Shown piece by piece: positions 23,401-34,967 of a stretch of 64,000 nucleotides of DNA. The notes beneath the pieces are model-generated. The model was not told the origin of the DNA and did not search any database. It worked only from the letters and a program-made list of their open reading frames with translations. How positions within the stretch are numbered: the stretch's first letter is position 1; the number at the start of each line of letters is the position of its first letter. Origin of the DNA: Clavelina lepadiformis (lineage: Eukaryota > Chordata > Ascidiacea > Aplousobranchia > Clavelinidae); contig NC_135245.1 in assembly GCF_947623445.1 (NCBI RefSeq), positions 19,413,501 to 19,477,500 of the forward strand. Reading direction: 5' to 3'. Made by a program: the position numbers and the translations under genes.

Positions 23401-24230
23401 TGGCTTAAAAATGCTTCGAGCAAATATCACATTTCAATTTTTTACATTTCTTGATTGTGATATCCATGGCATGCCGTTCCAGCAAAATTGATGACTCAAA
23501 ATCACTCAGTATCATGGGTCAAATAGCTTTGAGTCATTAGCAGTATTCATATCATATTGGTGGCCGCCATATTTACTGTCAGATTCTGGATACTTAGAAA
23601 ATGTAAGGTCTGCTTTATGGGCTGGTGAGGCCAAAAGATACATCCTACAAATCAGGCTCGAGATTTAGAAAGTTTTTGTTCTTATTTTTCATTACACGTT
23701 GGTTGATATTCAACCTTGAGATGGATTGGAACAATTGTAAAAACTCTTTACTGATAGCAGGTTATTACTTGTTTGACCGAATATGCTTACCTCGGTACAG
23801 ACAAGGGCATGATGGGTGATAGTAACAGGCTTAGAAGCTTCCATACGCTAACAGATTATAAAGCGTTTATCATTGCGAACGGTTCAAGCTTCCGGTTCCA
23901 TGAGGAAAATTACAACCAGTGGAGAGACAGAAAGGCATATGTACATATATAACTTATATATACTTATGAAAGCCCAACAAAATCACTGCTTGTCACACTC
24001 CCAATATATGATGATCGTATCGAGTTGTTGCTACTCCCAAGTCATCAGGGTCTGAAATTCTTGCAAGAAAAAGATAAGTTGCGGATTAGCTGAAGACTAT
24101 GATGGAATATAACTTCGTCGTATCAATTCGTTCCAGATCACAAATATTTATTTAACTGTTATTAATACAAATATACATATTTCGCTGTGTTTTCGAAATA
24201 TACGATGAAGCGTTAAAAAAAACAAAAAAA

Positions 24231-24287
24231 CTCAAAAAATTGACTTGCTGTTTAAAAGCAAAATACTGTCGGCAAATTAAAAGATGT
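24231..24287. repeat. Short dispersed repeat E (copy at 28370-28423)
   Basis: ACTCAAAAAATTGACTTGC followed by TTTAAAAG and GCAAATTAAAAGATGTTT recurs at 28370-28423, just after the first sushi gene. Origin unknown. Confidence 0.5.
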
Positions 24288-25401
24288 TTTACTAGCTGCC
24301 AGTAAATAACAGAAGCGACTCCGTAAGGTGGCGCCAATGCTTCACCAGTGACTAAATCATCACTTAAACGAAAATTGTTTGCTTTTTGGCGAGTTGCGTT
24401 TCAGGATTTGTAGGTTCTGTGACAACAGACAAGACAAACTCTAACACACGGTTTCTAATCCAAACCAAAATCTTTTAGGTAAAAATAATTAAAAAACGTA
24501 CAAGATCAATTCCTACAACACAGCTTGATATACCGTACGCAAATAAGCCTGCAGTTGTCAATGATAAAAACAAGGGATTGAAAACTTTGTAATAAGTGAC
24601 AAAAAGAGGCTAAGTAAAAACTTGTCTTGTGTTCACTTCAACTTCAAAGTTTTCACAGAAAAAATGTTTATTCGGAGGACGGATGACTTCTTTTACTCCA
24701 GGGGTTTACTCTTCTGGGAATTCTTGACTTATTAGTTGAAATCACGTGGTGCATGTTGTTTTTGAGGTCACTTTCTGCCCTGTTACGTCATAACACAAAC
24801 ATTGATAAATAAAAGTGATGTCACATTGATAACCTTGTTATGTTGTGACAAAATGTCTGGATAAATAAGCGCGAGAGAAAAACTGGCGATAATTAAATTC
24901 GGGGGAAATTTTTCATCCTAATTATTTCTTTTATTGATTTCTTATCTGTATTGTTTAATCCAGTTCAAATCATCGTCATTTTTATTTTTATCATTAGCAA
25001 GAAAACACAAAATCAGTTGCTAGGCGCGGGTAAAAAGTCACAAAACCAGAAAGGCTTAAAACGTGCACGAAAATAATAACATGTGGTTAAAAACAAACAC
25101 GGTCACTACGCCCAGTAAATGTTTTTCCACAAAAATGTTGTCGCTAAAATTTCGTAAATTGTCAAAAGTGTTAAGCGATTTCTATTGGCTCCATTTTGTG
25201 GTTTGATATTGAAAAAGCACTCATTGTTTGTGTTGGGCAGAGCAGTTAATGTCAAACAAGTCAAACTGAGTCAGGCCTGTGCAACTGAGACTCTGTTAAC
25301 GACATAGACCAGCAAGGCAATGTTGCGTATTCCCAAAATTATGAAGAAAACGTGCTAGTAGACACGCAGCAACACATTCTCATAACGCTATACAAGACGT
25401 G

Positions 25402-25421
25402 ATAAGATAAGATAAGATATT
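25402..25421 (+). promoter_or_regulatory. Tandem GATA motifs upstream of sushi gene 1
   Basis: Three consecutive GATAAGATA-type words form a GATA-factor site cluster about 700 bases before the start codon at 26107. The regulatory role is inferred from motif and position only. Confidence 0.3.
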
Positions 25422-25656
25422 TCGGCGTCTCGGTCTAAAACTCACAACAACAAAGTTAGACTAAAATAAAAACAGCAATTCTGCGGGGATTCCCCCAACT
25501 TGAGTCATCGGAAGCGGCAGACACGGAAACTTTCGCATCACTTGCGACTTGAGAACGCGACCGATTAATTATTATTCATCATCGTACGGCTGCGAACATT
25601 GCCATCTCAAGTAGACTTTCTCCTTATCCTAAAACGTGTCACGCTCAGGGGAATTG

Positions 25657-25666
25657 TGACGTCACC
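25657..25666. promoter_or_regulatory. CRE-like palindrome GTGACGTCAC
   Basis: A full CRE palindrome lies about 450 bases upstream of the sushi gene 1 start codon. TGACGT words are common throughout this window, so the site may not be special. Confidence 0.3.
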
Positions 25667-26106
25667 GCGATAATCGATAAACCCTTTTTAAAAGTACAAG
25701 AAAAAACACGCGCGTAAGTACATTCCAGAGCGGTGTTTTTTCGAGGTTCTTAAAAAACGAGAAGTTTCGTCAAACATCAGCAGTCGAAGTCAGTAAAACT
25801 GACGGATGGAGCTGTCATGGTGTTGTGGTCATGGCACGTATTTACTTGTCCGCTTAGGGGTTAGAATGCAAGTTGTTATAAATAATGCCTTAAACGTATT
25901 CAAGGGCGCACGTGTTTATGACACAAGTTACATAGTATTTGTCACCACGTAGGTAAAGACGATTTGCTCGAGTTAAGTTTCCATTTACACTGGGGGCAGT
26001 TTTCAGCAAGTTTCTAACTCAACTTTCAATTACAGAAGATTAATAATTGTTTGTCATAATAACTGAATTTTGACTGGTGAGATTCATTGCAGGAAAATCA
26101 CGCACA

Positions 26107-28329
26107 ATGAAGCTTGCATTTCTGTCGGTTCTAATCATTTTGAAAGTATCGGCGATTCTGGGTGAGTTTTATGCAATTTCTTGCATTGCATTTACTTCGA
26201 AATCTTGTTTTAAACGTGCAATTTTGCGCGTAGTTGTTTTTGTATCAGGTATTTCACTCTTCTTTATGGAGTAAATAAGACCCCTTAGTAAGCTGGATAA
26301 ACTTTAACGATTTTAACCAGCATGCGCAATTTTCAACGCAAAATCTCAGACGAAACATGGAAAATTTTATAATCGCTTTAGGCAGCTCGAGCTGGCCACG
26401 GTTGACTGCACGTGTGACGTTAATTTTATAATTTTCTTTAAAGGCTGCAAAGAATTAGAGGCGCCAAGCCGCGGGTCTAAGGTCTGTCTGGATCACATTG
26501 ACGGCCAGCAAGAATGCTATTTTGCGTGCGAAGACACGTGCACTCTCATTGGTTCAGAAGTGCTCACGTGTTCCGGAGCTAATGGCGAATGGGATGGCAG
26601 TCCTCCATTTTGTCAACGTAAGAAGATTTTTCGGTTTATATTTTATCCATTTTGTCATTTTGCCGATTTTAAATGATAATACAGTATTATCGGTATAACT
26701 ATTCGCATATCGAAGACCGTAGCCATTATTAAATTTTTACCCAGGCAAATATGTTAATTAGTTCCCGATTAGACATGTTGTTAAATGTGACTTAGCACTT
26801 GAAGATATTTGGTGCCAGGATTTGAAACAATTTATGGAGGCGAGCGCCTTATTCGACTCAATCTAGCTACTAGCTAGATATCATAATACTCTGGAAGAAT
26901 TTTGCGTCGGTTTTAAAACTATTTTCTCCTTTGTTTTACAGCTGACTTCACGAAATGTAAATCCGTAAGTAACTAAACGAAAAGTGTTACGTAATAATGA
27001 CATTATGATGAAATTTCCGATTTAGAGTTGCACAGATTTGAAATTCTAAGTAAAACTCTTGTGCAAGCAGCATACAGACAGCAACTTTAAGGTTACCAGA
27101 GTTTCCGTGATGAAAGCAAGAGATTTTGCAACTTTTTGGAATGTGTGAAAGCTCGTATTCTGAAACTCGGTTAGCCCTAAAGTTGCTTAGTGCATCCTGC
27201 TTTGATGTTATAAGAGGTTGACAGGTTTTGCCATCGCCCTTATCCTTTTGCTCGGTCGTTGTAACATACCTGTCACGTGAGTGATTGGGTAATACAATAT
27301 TATTATTCTCATTATGACGCAATAAAAAAATCATTGTTTGTTCACAGGGCAAAAAGTGTCCCAAGCTGAGCAAGGAAGAGTTTAAGTTGGCCAAAAAGTA
27401 TAAGAACGTGACGTCAGAAGAGGAAGCTATTTTGGCAGAGATTGACGGCTTGTATTTCTCATATGAATCGTCACGGGGAACCTTCTCGCGGTTTCGCTGC
27501 ATGCCGCAAATGTGTAAGATTCCTTGCAGTTACCTCAGAGGTACGTAGCCCGCCGATATACGAAGTAGAATTACTCTCCACGGTAGTTTTAGGACATTGC
27601 TGCAGACCGAGACATAACTGAGTCATTAAACTCGAGTCGCAAGTCAAGTCGAGTCATCTGGCCAATAAGACTCGGGTCAAGTCGTACGAGATCTGAGGCC
27701 AAGCCATTGATCTGAGGCCATATAGAAAACAAAAATACCGTTTCTGTCAAGAAGAAACGTTTATAGTTTTTCAAAATTTGCTTGGTTTTGCTGACCCCTG
27801 GACACCTTTGTAGACAAACAAAACCTCATTTTAATATAATTGAAAGAAAGAAATAATCGCCTTTATGCTGGAGCCAAATCAATCTGTACCGATTTGAATG
27901 AAGTCAAGTCAATAATGTAATTTCTTAAAAAGGGACTCGACAAGAGTGCAGTCCTTGCAAAATGTGACTCGACTCATTGCGACTCTGACTTCTAGTAATA
28001 CTGTACCGTAGGAAAACTTGGCAAAAATTTTATTTTCATGTCAACCTAGCTGAAGGTTCGCTCTGAAATGTTGTTATTGAATTTAACTTTAAATTCATCT
28101 ATCTTGATATTCATGAAATTAACTTCACCATTTTTGACGTCTTTTCTCGTGTTCTCTGCTGTCTGCTTAGTTTGAACAACGTATTTACTTGATTATAGCC
28201 ATCTAACAGCCAATACCTTTCACTTCATACTATGTTCTTACAGTCCGCAGATTGTGTAACGTGTGCAGGAGCTGTAAATTAAAACGAAAATTAAAGTGCG
28301 GATCACAAGGAAGTTTATTTGGCCGCTAG
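26107..28329 (+). CDS. Secreted sushi/CCP-domain protein with novel cysteine-rich C-terminus (paralogue 1)
   Basis: Five exons: 26107-26161, 26444-26617, 26942-26964, 27348-27540 and 28244-28329, with all phases matching, encode 176 residues ending at TAG 28327-28329. Residues 1-18 (MKLAFLSVLIILKVSAIL) are a signal peptide. Exon 2 encodes one sushi domain (C-K-E-L to P-P-F-C) with conserved G-x-x-L-T-C and G-x-W spacing and extra cysteines. Exons 3 to 5 encode a basic module: CKSGKKCPKLS, a charged, probably helical stretch with an NVTS glycosylation site, then C-K-I-P-C, C-N-V-C-R-S-C-K and KLKCGSQGSLFG. The ATG follows a TTGCAG acceptor at 26091-26092, so a 5' UTR intron or a trans-splice site is likely. 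Sushi domains usually mediate extracellular recognition, for example of complement. The partner is unknown. The tandem paralogue is at 33326. Confidence 0.85.
26736..26880. repeat. Dispersed repeat C in intron 2 of sushi gene 1 (copy at 28716-28866)
   Basis: TTTTTACCCAGGCAAATA, TTCCCGATTAGACATGTTG and GGAGGCGAGCGCC match the stretch at 28716-28866 in the same order and spacing. The repeat has no open frame and is probably a short mobile element. Confidence 0.6.
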
Positions 28330-28611
28330 ATGATGCACTGGTGCTCGAAAAACTTGACTTCCCGAACAACTCGAAAAATTGACTTGCAGTTTAAAAAAAA
28401 ATTACGCAAATTAAAAGATGTTTCATTTCTATTTCACACTGTCATTATACGGCTAACTTCATAAAGTGATTAGTTCCCAGAAAAATGGGACATTTATGCG
28501 CAAAGTATTGAAAGCAACACCATCAGTTCTGTATAAAGCGTAATGTGATGCTTCGTGCCTGTAACTTTGTGTTTATCTGTAAATTGCTGCATGTGCGTTC
28601 ATTTGTGCTGC

Positions 28612-28617
28612 AATAAA
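28612..28617 (+). terminator. Polyadenylation signal of sushi gene 1
   Basis: The first AATAAA after the stop codon, about 280 bases downstream, preceded by a TG-rich stretch. Assignment is by position. Confidence 0.5.
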
Positions 28618-28715
28618 CCTTATTCTTATGTGTTAAGTAATAGCGTGTTGCAAATGACGGCGCCTTACAAGACCTACTGCAAAGTGTTTCTGTTTGGTGC
28701 CATGGCCAGGTGCAA

Positions 28716-28866
28716 TTTTTTACCGAGGCAAATACGTGAAGTACGTTCCCGGTTAAGAATGTTGTTAAATGCAGTTTAGCATTAACAATATTTTGAGCCA
28801 GAATTCCAAAAAAGTTACGGAGGCTGGCGCCTGATTAATCTCAATGTGGCTTCGGCCTAGTTGTTG
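28716..28866. repeat. Dispersed repeat C, second copy
   Basis: Homologous to 26736-26880: TTTTTTACCGAGGCAAATA, TTCCCGGTTAAGAATGTTG and GGAGGCTGGCGCC. It lies just downstream of the gene that carries the other copy in its intron. Confidence 0.6.
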
Positions 28867-28869
28867 TAA

Positions 28870-30140
28870 TGCAAATGTATTATTACGTAACATAGGTTCT
28901 ACAGGCGTGGCTGAACGGTGATTATAATCACTCAACGAAATCGTTGTAACGCAATGTCTGTATATGTTCACGCACAGGATTATTATCATTCATCTATGCT
29001 TTCATACTTAGCAATTACCGTTTGATACATTTTATATTACCTTTAATTACGTTGTCAAAACTACGTTAAATGTAAGATTTGTCATATGATAATATCGTTA
29101 ATCTCATTATGACGTAATAGTAACGTTAATATCCAGCAGAAATCGTCATTTTTAAACCGATTAAAGTTTTAAACGAACAATATAATTTATAGTTACACAG
29201 GGTCGTGTCCGCATTTCATCTTATTTCAAAAATACAGCAATTTTACCACAACATTTGTATTTTGGCGGCAAATCTTTTTCATCAGTTCTTTTTTGTGTCC
29301 AAAATAGACGGTAACCCTGGTTTCACAGCAAGTGTTGGACCGATATCTTACGTTATACTACAGCATATGCTGTCTAGCAATACCGCGCCTCTTCTCAAGG
29401 AGAATACCTCGGACAAATATTTGTGTTCGTTACACTTTCGACAACTGCATTAGCGAGCGTGCTTCGAACCCAAATATTTTAATAACGAAATCATGCAATT
29501 TTGTAGTTACAAGAACATATGTGAGTTTCACTTTTAAATCTATAGCTATAGACACACAACGCATAACCCCAATAAAAAGCGTTTTTTACGTTATTATATA
29601 TCTCAAGTCAGATTAATGCGCATTGCAGTGACGGCATATACCATGTGAAATAACACAACATTTACATCAGTGGTGTTGAAACTTTACCAACGATTTGTCT
29701 GTATTACAAATAGCTTCCAAATAAACGCCGGGCTTCGTGCAGCACGTCTTAGACAACCTTACACAGTATAATATTAAAGGATAAGTTATGTGAAGGTCGT
29801 TAGGTCCACGTACCGTTACGCAAGTTGCCTTCACCCCGCTTTGTAAGATTTAATATAGCTCTGTTGACAGGCGATCAAAAAAGTGGTTGTGAAATTTGGC
29901 ACGAATTCTTCACTACCTTTCAACAGAACGAAATGAATCAAATTCTTTTTCTGTGACGTATTACGATGGTAAACATTTTCCGATCGAGTTCTGTTTAGTT
30001 TGCAGAAACTAACCTCACAGTCCTATAATAGCATAGTTAAGAACCTTTGTACTAAGATCATAACGTTGTAATTTATTATTGCTGTGATTTAACCCTATGT
30101 TTTGACTCTCTCACACACACACACACACATACACAAACAC

Positions 30141-30172
<32 letters not shown>

Positions 30173-33100
30173 ATACATAGATGCTACTCACTTGTTTTGT
30201 TTGTATAGACTTGTTTGGTTTGCAGATACAGGCAATGTTTTTGCGACAAGACACAGCAATAACAACAGAGGCACATTCCATGCAGCACAGATGAATTTTT
30301 CACAAAGGTTCTTGTTTCGACCTGATCTGTTATTTTTAATAGTTATGTCGTCGTAATTTGCACTTTATAGGGTAACTTAGTCCTATTAGCTTAAATCCGC
30401 AGGTAAAAACATCATCGACCGATGGCAGATACCACACGTGTAATTGGTTATCATGAAGTTAAGCCAAACACACTCGATTTTTGCAACTCTTTGTGATGTT
30501 AACAGCTGTTAGTATTAATTAGAAGTTTATGATTGTTTGGAAGTTTCGCTGTAATTATATTTGTGTGTAAGTTTAAAAGCAGTTGTAATTTGGTTGAAAA
30601 TTGGAAGCTTACGATTTTACGCATTAAAAGTCCAAAAAAGGAAGGCAATTTAAACCATCCTTGAATTGTCGACCCATTGCGGGCAAGCCTTGACAGTGGC
30701 CACAAACTATATTTGTAACCTACCATTTCAGTCCGATGACATCATCGTTTTATGATGTCATTTGTTTATATTCAAATAAATACGCTCGATTGAACTGGTG
30801 TGAGTCAATTGCTGTACAGTACACTACAAGTATTTCCGGGGTATGTGAAATAACACTTAACATGGCAACGCGAAACAGACAAATCCAAGTCTAATTCAAT
30901 TACATCGTTTCCCTCATACCAAATATACCAGGATGTCATTCAAAGAACAGAGACACATTCAAAGCTGTGTTCTTACAAATTTGGTGAAAATTCACACAAA
31001 TTCATCTTTTGCTGAAATACTTCCGCAGCTTTGAGAATGAGAAATAATGATTCGCATCGGTTAAACGAACAATAACTCACAACTGATATTTTTTAAGCGT
31101 GAGGTTTCCTTTTGCCAAACAGAAACCGCTTTTTTCCAAATAAAAACGTAGTTTCGGGAACGTAAGGGTGAAAGTAGGCAAATTAAAACTGCTAAGCTGA
31201 TTTCATCTCGTGTACTAGAAAAGTATAAAACAGACCGGCAAACTCACGAGACTTAACATACCGGTAGGCGACTATGTTTGGTTTGAAATTAGCGAGAAGA
31301 TTTTCGTCAATTTTCTATGAGGTCTTTGTTGGATCGACAGAACGGAAGGGGCAACGCGAAGGGTGCAATTAGCGGTTTTGACGTCTAGCTCAAATGCCCC
31401 GTAAAAGGTGTCGCGTTTTGAAATGTGACACCGCTAAAATCTTGCGTGACGGCTTTTGTTTAAGCAAAATCTGTTTAATCTAAATTTGATGATTAATAAA
31501 CAACATTTAGAAGTTTCACTTTAAAGTAAAAAGATTCTTCTCCGAAAGTCAGGATGATTTCACAAGTTTAATGACCCGAAGCTGCTTAGAAATGAACCTG
31601 AACTTGGGGCAAACAACCGCAAAAGACAAACATTTCACTGTCACAGTTGCTGTCTGAGACGATATATTAGAAAATTTGGATCGTGAAAAGACAAACGATT
31701 TCCGTTTAGCCATTGAACGCTATGGTAGGCAAGTTTTATAATATTCTTTTTTCCAATTTCCGCTTGTGCTTGTAGCCTAAAAACACAATGTGGATTAAAT
31801 TCAATGTCTTCGTTTTCGAAATACGCATGTTATGGTTTCTGAGAATGCATTTTACCGATTTTCTTGGTGGTTTTTCTACTTCCATTCCAACCACTCGCCC
31901 ACCCAAGCTGTAAGTTATATTTGGCGGTTTACCTCTGTCCGCGTCGTATATAAATAGTTTTGATTATTTTATTACGATATCTCCACCAAAGCAATTACTC
32001 TACTTCATGCGGGATATGATCAATCGCGATTCGTAACAGCGATTCACAGAACGCTGACGATTTGATATCAAGGTTTTCACGTAAAGCTTTCGGTGTCGAC
32101 CTATAATGAGTAGTACTACGTCACAATGAAAGTCGTTTTGAGCCAAGTGTTTGATCAGCCTTTGCCAATGACAGCTTTTGGCTTGGTCATACTTAAAAGC
32201 GCATTATTGTTACGTCATAAGATAAGTCGGACGTTGCGGTGATTGCAAAAATAATTAATCAAATCCGAAATCTACCGACGACATGCACTTCACCATCGTA
32301 CCTCGACGAGTAAAATTCGATGACGTAGAATCTAGCGGGTCACAGCTGGCGGATTGCATGATTTGGTCTAGCTATGCGTGTTTATCTTGTTGAATAATAA
32401 TAATTTGCTCGGTGCTTTTCTCCCGGTGGGCAATGAGTTTTATCAGTCAGGCATTGCAACCGCTGCTCATTTCTAGGGTCTAGACAGGGTTAACAGTGTC
32501 GATGATACGGACATTTTTTGACCTTTAGGCTTGTTAATCACAGCTTTTTAAATATTTACTACACCGGGTATGCGTCTACTATCCAGTCCCTGTGCAATAC
32601 CAAATCCTACTCAATATGTTATACTTAATAGCTCGATATGGTACAGGCGCTGTTTTAAAAAACCGACATGTAGGCAAACAATCAACACAAAGATCTGTTT
32701 GTCTTGGCTAGAAAGTTTTAAATACCAACAGGCTACTTGTTTCAACATTGCTTACAATCCAGACGATCGGTTACACAAACATTCATAAAAGTAAGTAACT
32801 ATACAGTCCTTGCTTTGATCCGAACTATACAATTGCCACAATAAAGTTAGGAAAGTGACTATGGCGGTTAGGTTAGGAGAATGGGTCATGAGATGTTGAT
32901 TTTACAATATTTAGTGTTTAATTAAAGTTTGAATTAGGTTGCTATGTTATAACATTTAAGTCAGGTTGACAAGAAACTGTCAAAAATAGCATTTTCTGGT
33001 GAAATAATGGCAACCAATAGTTTTTTATCTTTAAATCAAAATCTGCTACAATACCATTGGAATATGTATAGTGACGTAATAATGAAAGCATGACGTTATT

Positions 33101-33230
33101 AGGAGTGCGAAAGAGACAGCCGGGCCTTGAAACGTGTTTACATGTAAACCAGATCAATAAATCAATTGTACAAGTTGGGCTGACTGGAACTTTCTCCTTT
33201 TTCGGCTGCGGGCGCGGTGAAAAGAAATTG
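28870..33230. other. Intergenic region between the two sushi genes
   Basis: No supported gene in about 4.3 kb. It contains a CA-rich microsatellite at 30109-30175 and short spurious open frames. The 3' end is the promoter of sushi gene 2. Confidence 0.5.
30109..30175. repeat. CA/CATA microsatellite
   Basis: A run of CA dinucleotides interrupted by CATA units. The predicted THTHTHI-type peptide over it is an artefact of the repeat. Confidence 0.9.
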
Positions 33231-33233
33231 GCT

Positions 33234-33240
33234 TATAAAA
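33234..33240 (+). promoter_or_regulatory. TATA box of sushi gene 2
   Basis: TATAAAA in a GC-flanked setting about 90 bases upstream of the ATG at 33326. A transcription start about 25-30 bases downstream (near TTCAGCATTG, 33260-33270) would give a short leader with no intron needed. Confidence 0.6.
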
Positions 33241-33325
33241 GTAGTCGCGTTTGACCAATTCAGCATTGAGTTAGTGTCATCCAACGTAGTGAGTTGATTT
33301 GAAGAGACGACGCAAAGACAGAATT

Positions 33326-34967
33326 ATGTTTAGAAGTGGACTTTTACTGCTTGTGTTTTTGGCGGCAGCTTCAAGCGGTAAGTTTGCGTTTCGGTTGAAG
33401 CAATGGCTTACTGTATTCTAATTTAATAGCACTACACAAACTTGCGTGAAAGATCTATTTTGAGGGCTAGGCCTAACATCACTTAATGACAAATGTGAGA
33501 GAAAAATGCAACGATTACTTTAAACTGATAGCCTAACTTTTGATATTTTTACAGCCTGTCCGCCAATCGACCTTCCGCCGTTCAGCCAAATGAACTGTAC
33601 TTGGATTAACGCTTGGGTGAAGCAATGCACATTTCAATGTCAAGCAGGAGTTGAATTGATTGGTTCGTCGGTCCTCACGTGCCGGAAGGGTGCAACGGAA
33701 TGGGACAAAATAGTCCCCATCTGTTACTGTAAGTTTTTAAGAAAAAAAGCCTTCAAGTGTCAAGTGCTGTCGTTGTGAGCAGAGAAAATGACGCAATATT
33801 TTTGTTTTTTTCAGCTGACTACGTGGACTGCGGCAAGGTAAGATGAATAAATAAATGAATAAATCATGATTTTTCAATTGCATTCTATTATTTATCAACC
33901 GCAATTTATCATTACTATTTCCATTTTATGAGGTTATTCTTATTTAAATACACCTGAATGTTAAGCTGCCGGTTATGAGGTCATACTAGGAGAAACTTAA
34001 TACCCGAAATCCGCCTGTGAGGTGTAATTTGATAGATTCCCATCGCTACGCCATTTGAAAAACGACTTCCACATCTAAAACGAATTTTGAATTTCTAAGC
34101 GTTCTTATGGACAACGGCTGTTTGTCACCTGATAGTTTGCCTGACTTTAGCCCCTAAATTGCCCAAAAATCAAAATGAATGACCGCATATACCTAAACTT
34201 TAGTATAGGATAAGTGTCCCGTCCGTTATCGACGCAATGTTGAATAAAAAATACATAAATAATAAAAGGAATAAAAACCCTTACAAAGAAGCGACCGACA
34301 ACCCTGTGACAAAGTGATCTATCTGGTCATAGTTGACAAATTTCGGAATTTCTCTCTTCAGAAAAAATGTCCACGTATAAGCGACGAAGAAATCGAGCGA
34401 TATTCTTCCATGAAGAGGAAGCTGACTCCCGAACAGATGGAAGTGATCCAAGAGGGCCGGATGATTTACAAGAGCAGAAAACTGATGAGGAGTCACTCAA
34501 AGATGCCGTGTTATGCGAAGCTGTGCAGGATAAACTGTATTGACTTCCGACGTAAGTCGATAAAATTCCTTACCAGTGTTACCAACCTGGGGTCTGTAAA
34601 CATACGTGGCGCGGGGTATCCGCATGTTATCCTTTGATTCCCCATAAATAGCAATTTTGGAGTTGGGGTCCGCGAGAAAGGAATTATTGCAGCTAGGGGG
34701 TCTGCAAGTAGGAACAAATTGGTAACCACTAGTCTGTAGAGTCAACTGGTAGCCTAAGCCTGGAAGTTTAAATTTATTATGTAATTGTGTATTTTTTTCG
34801 ATTGAGTTGTTAGCTTGAACTTGGACAGTTAAAAGCGTTTACAAAAATGTTTTTCCTCCTAATTTTTAGCGAACAATCGTATGATCAACCATTGCAGAAG
34901 GTGTAAGGCGCCTCCACCGCAAGGAAAGTTAAAGTGTCCGAAGTCGTCGGGAACTTTGTTTGGTTGA
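33326..34967 (+). CDS. Secreted sushi/CCP-domain protein with novel cysteine-rich C-terminus (paralogue 2)
   Basis: Five exons: 33326-33377, 33555-33728, 33815-33837, 34362-34551 and 34870-34967, giving 178 residues and a TGA at 34965-34967. Exons 2 and 3 are exactly the same lengths (174 and 23) as in paralogue 1, and every intron phase is the same. MFRSGLLLLVFLAAASS is a signal peptide. Exon 2 is a six-cysteine sushi domain (A-C-P-P-I to V-P-I-C) with an NCT glycosylation site. The C-terminal module repeats the paralogue's pattern: KKCPRIS-DEE, a charged stretch, C-R-I-N-C, N-H-C-R-R-C-K and GKLKCPKSSGTLFG. I know no named family with this tail. A partner or ligand cannot be inferred. It is followed by AATAAA at 35181 and is convergent with the galactosyltransferase-family gene. 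Confidence 0.87.
34574..34732. mobile_element. Decayed hAT-type MITE in intron 4 of sushi gene 2
   Basis: The left end CAGTGTTACCAACCTGGGGTC and the right end AATTGGTAACCACTAG are imperfect inverted repeats of the same type as the better elements at 40368 and 40725. No clear target duplication is seen. Confidence 0.45.

Larger units (their letters stand above)
20430..26090. other. Long intergenic region upstream of the first sushi gene
   Basis: I see no supported gene in this 5.6-kb AT-rich region. It contains an unassigned minus-strand open frame at 23157-23423 (88 codons, no recognised motif), a short repeat at 24231-24287, a triple GATAA run at about 25402-25421 and a CRE palindrome at 25657-25666. 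The last kilobase is probably the promoter and 5' untranslated region of the sushi gene starting at 26107. Confidence 0.5.

Noticed and set aside
23157..23423. Minus-strand 88-codon frame as a gene
   Set aside because: No motif, partner exon or promoter was found. It is left only as a note within the intergenic entry.
30102..30356. Open frame beginning Thr-His-Thr-His
   Set aside because: Its start is a CA microsatellite and the rest has no motif or splice context.
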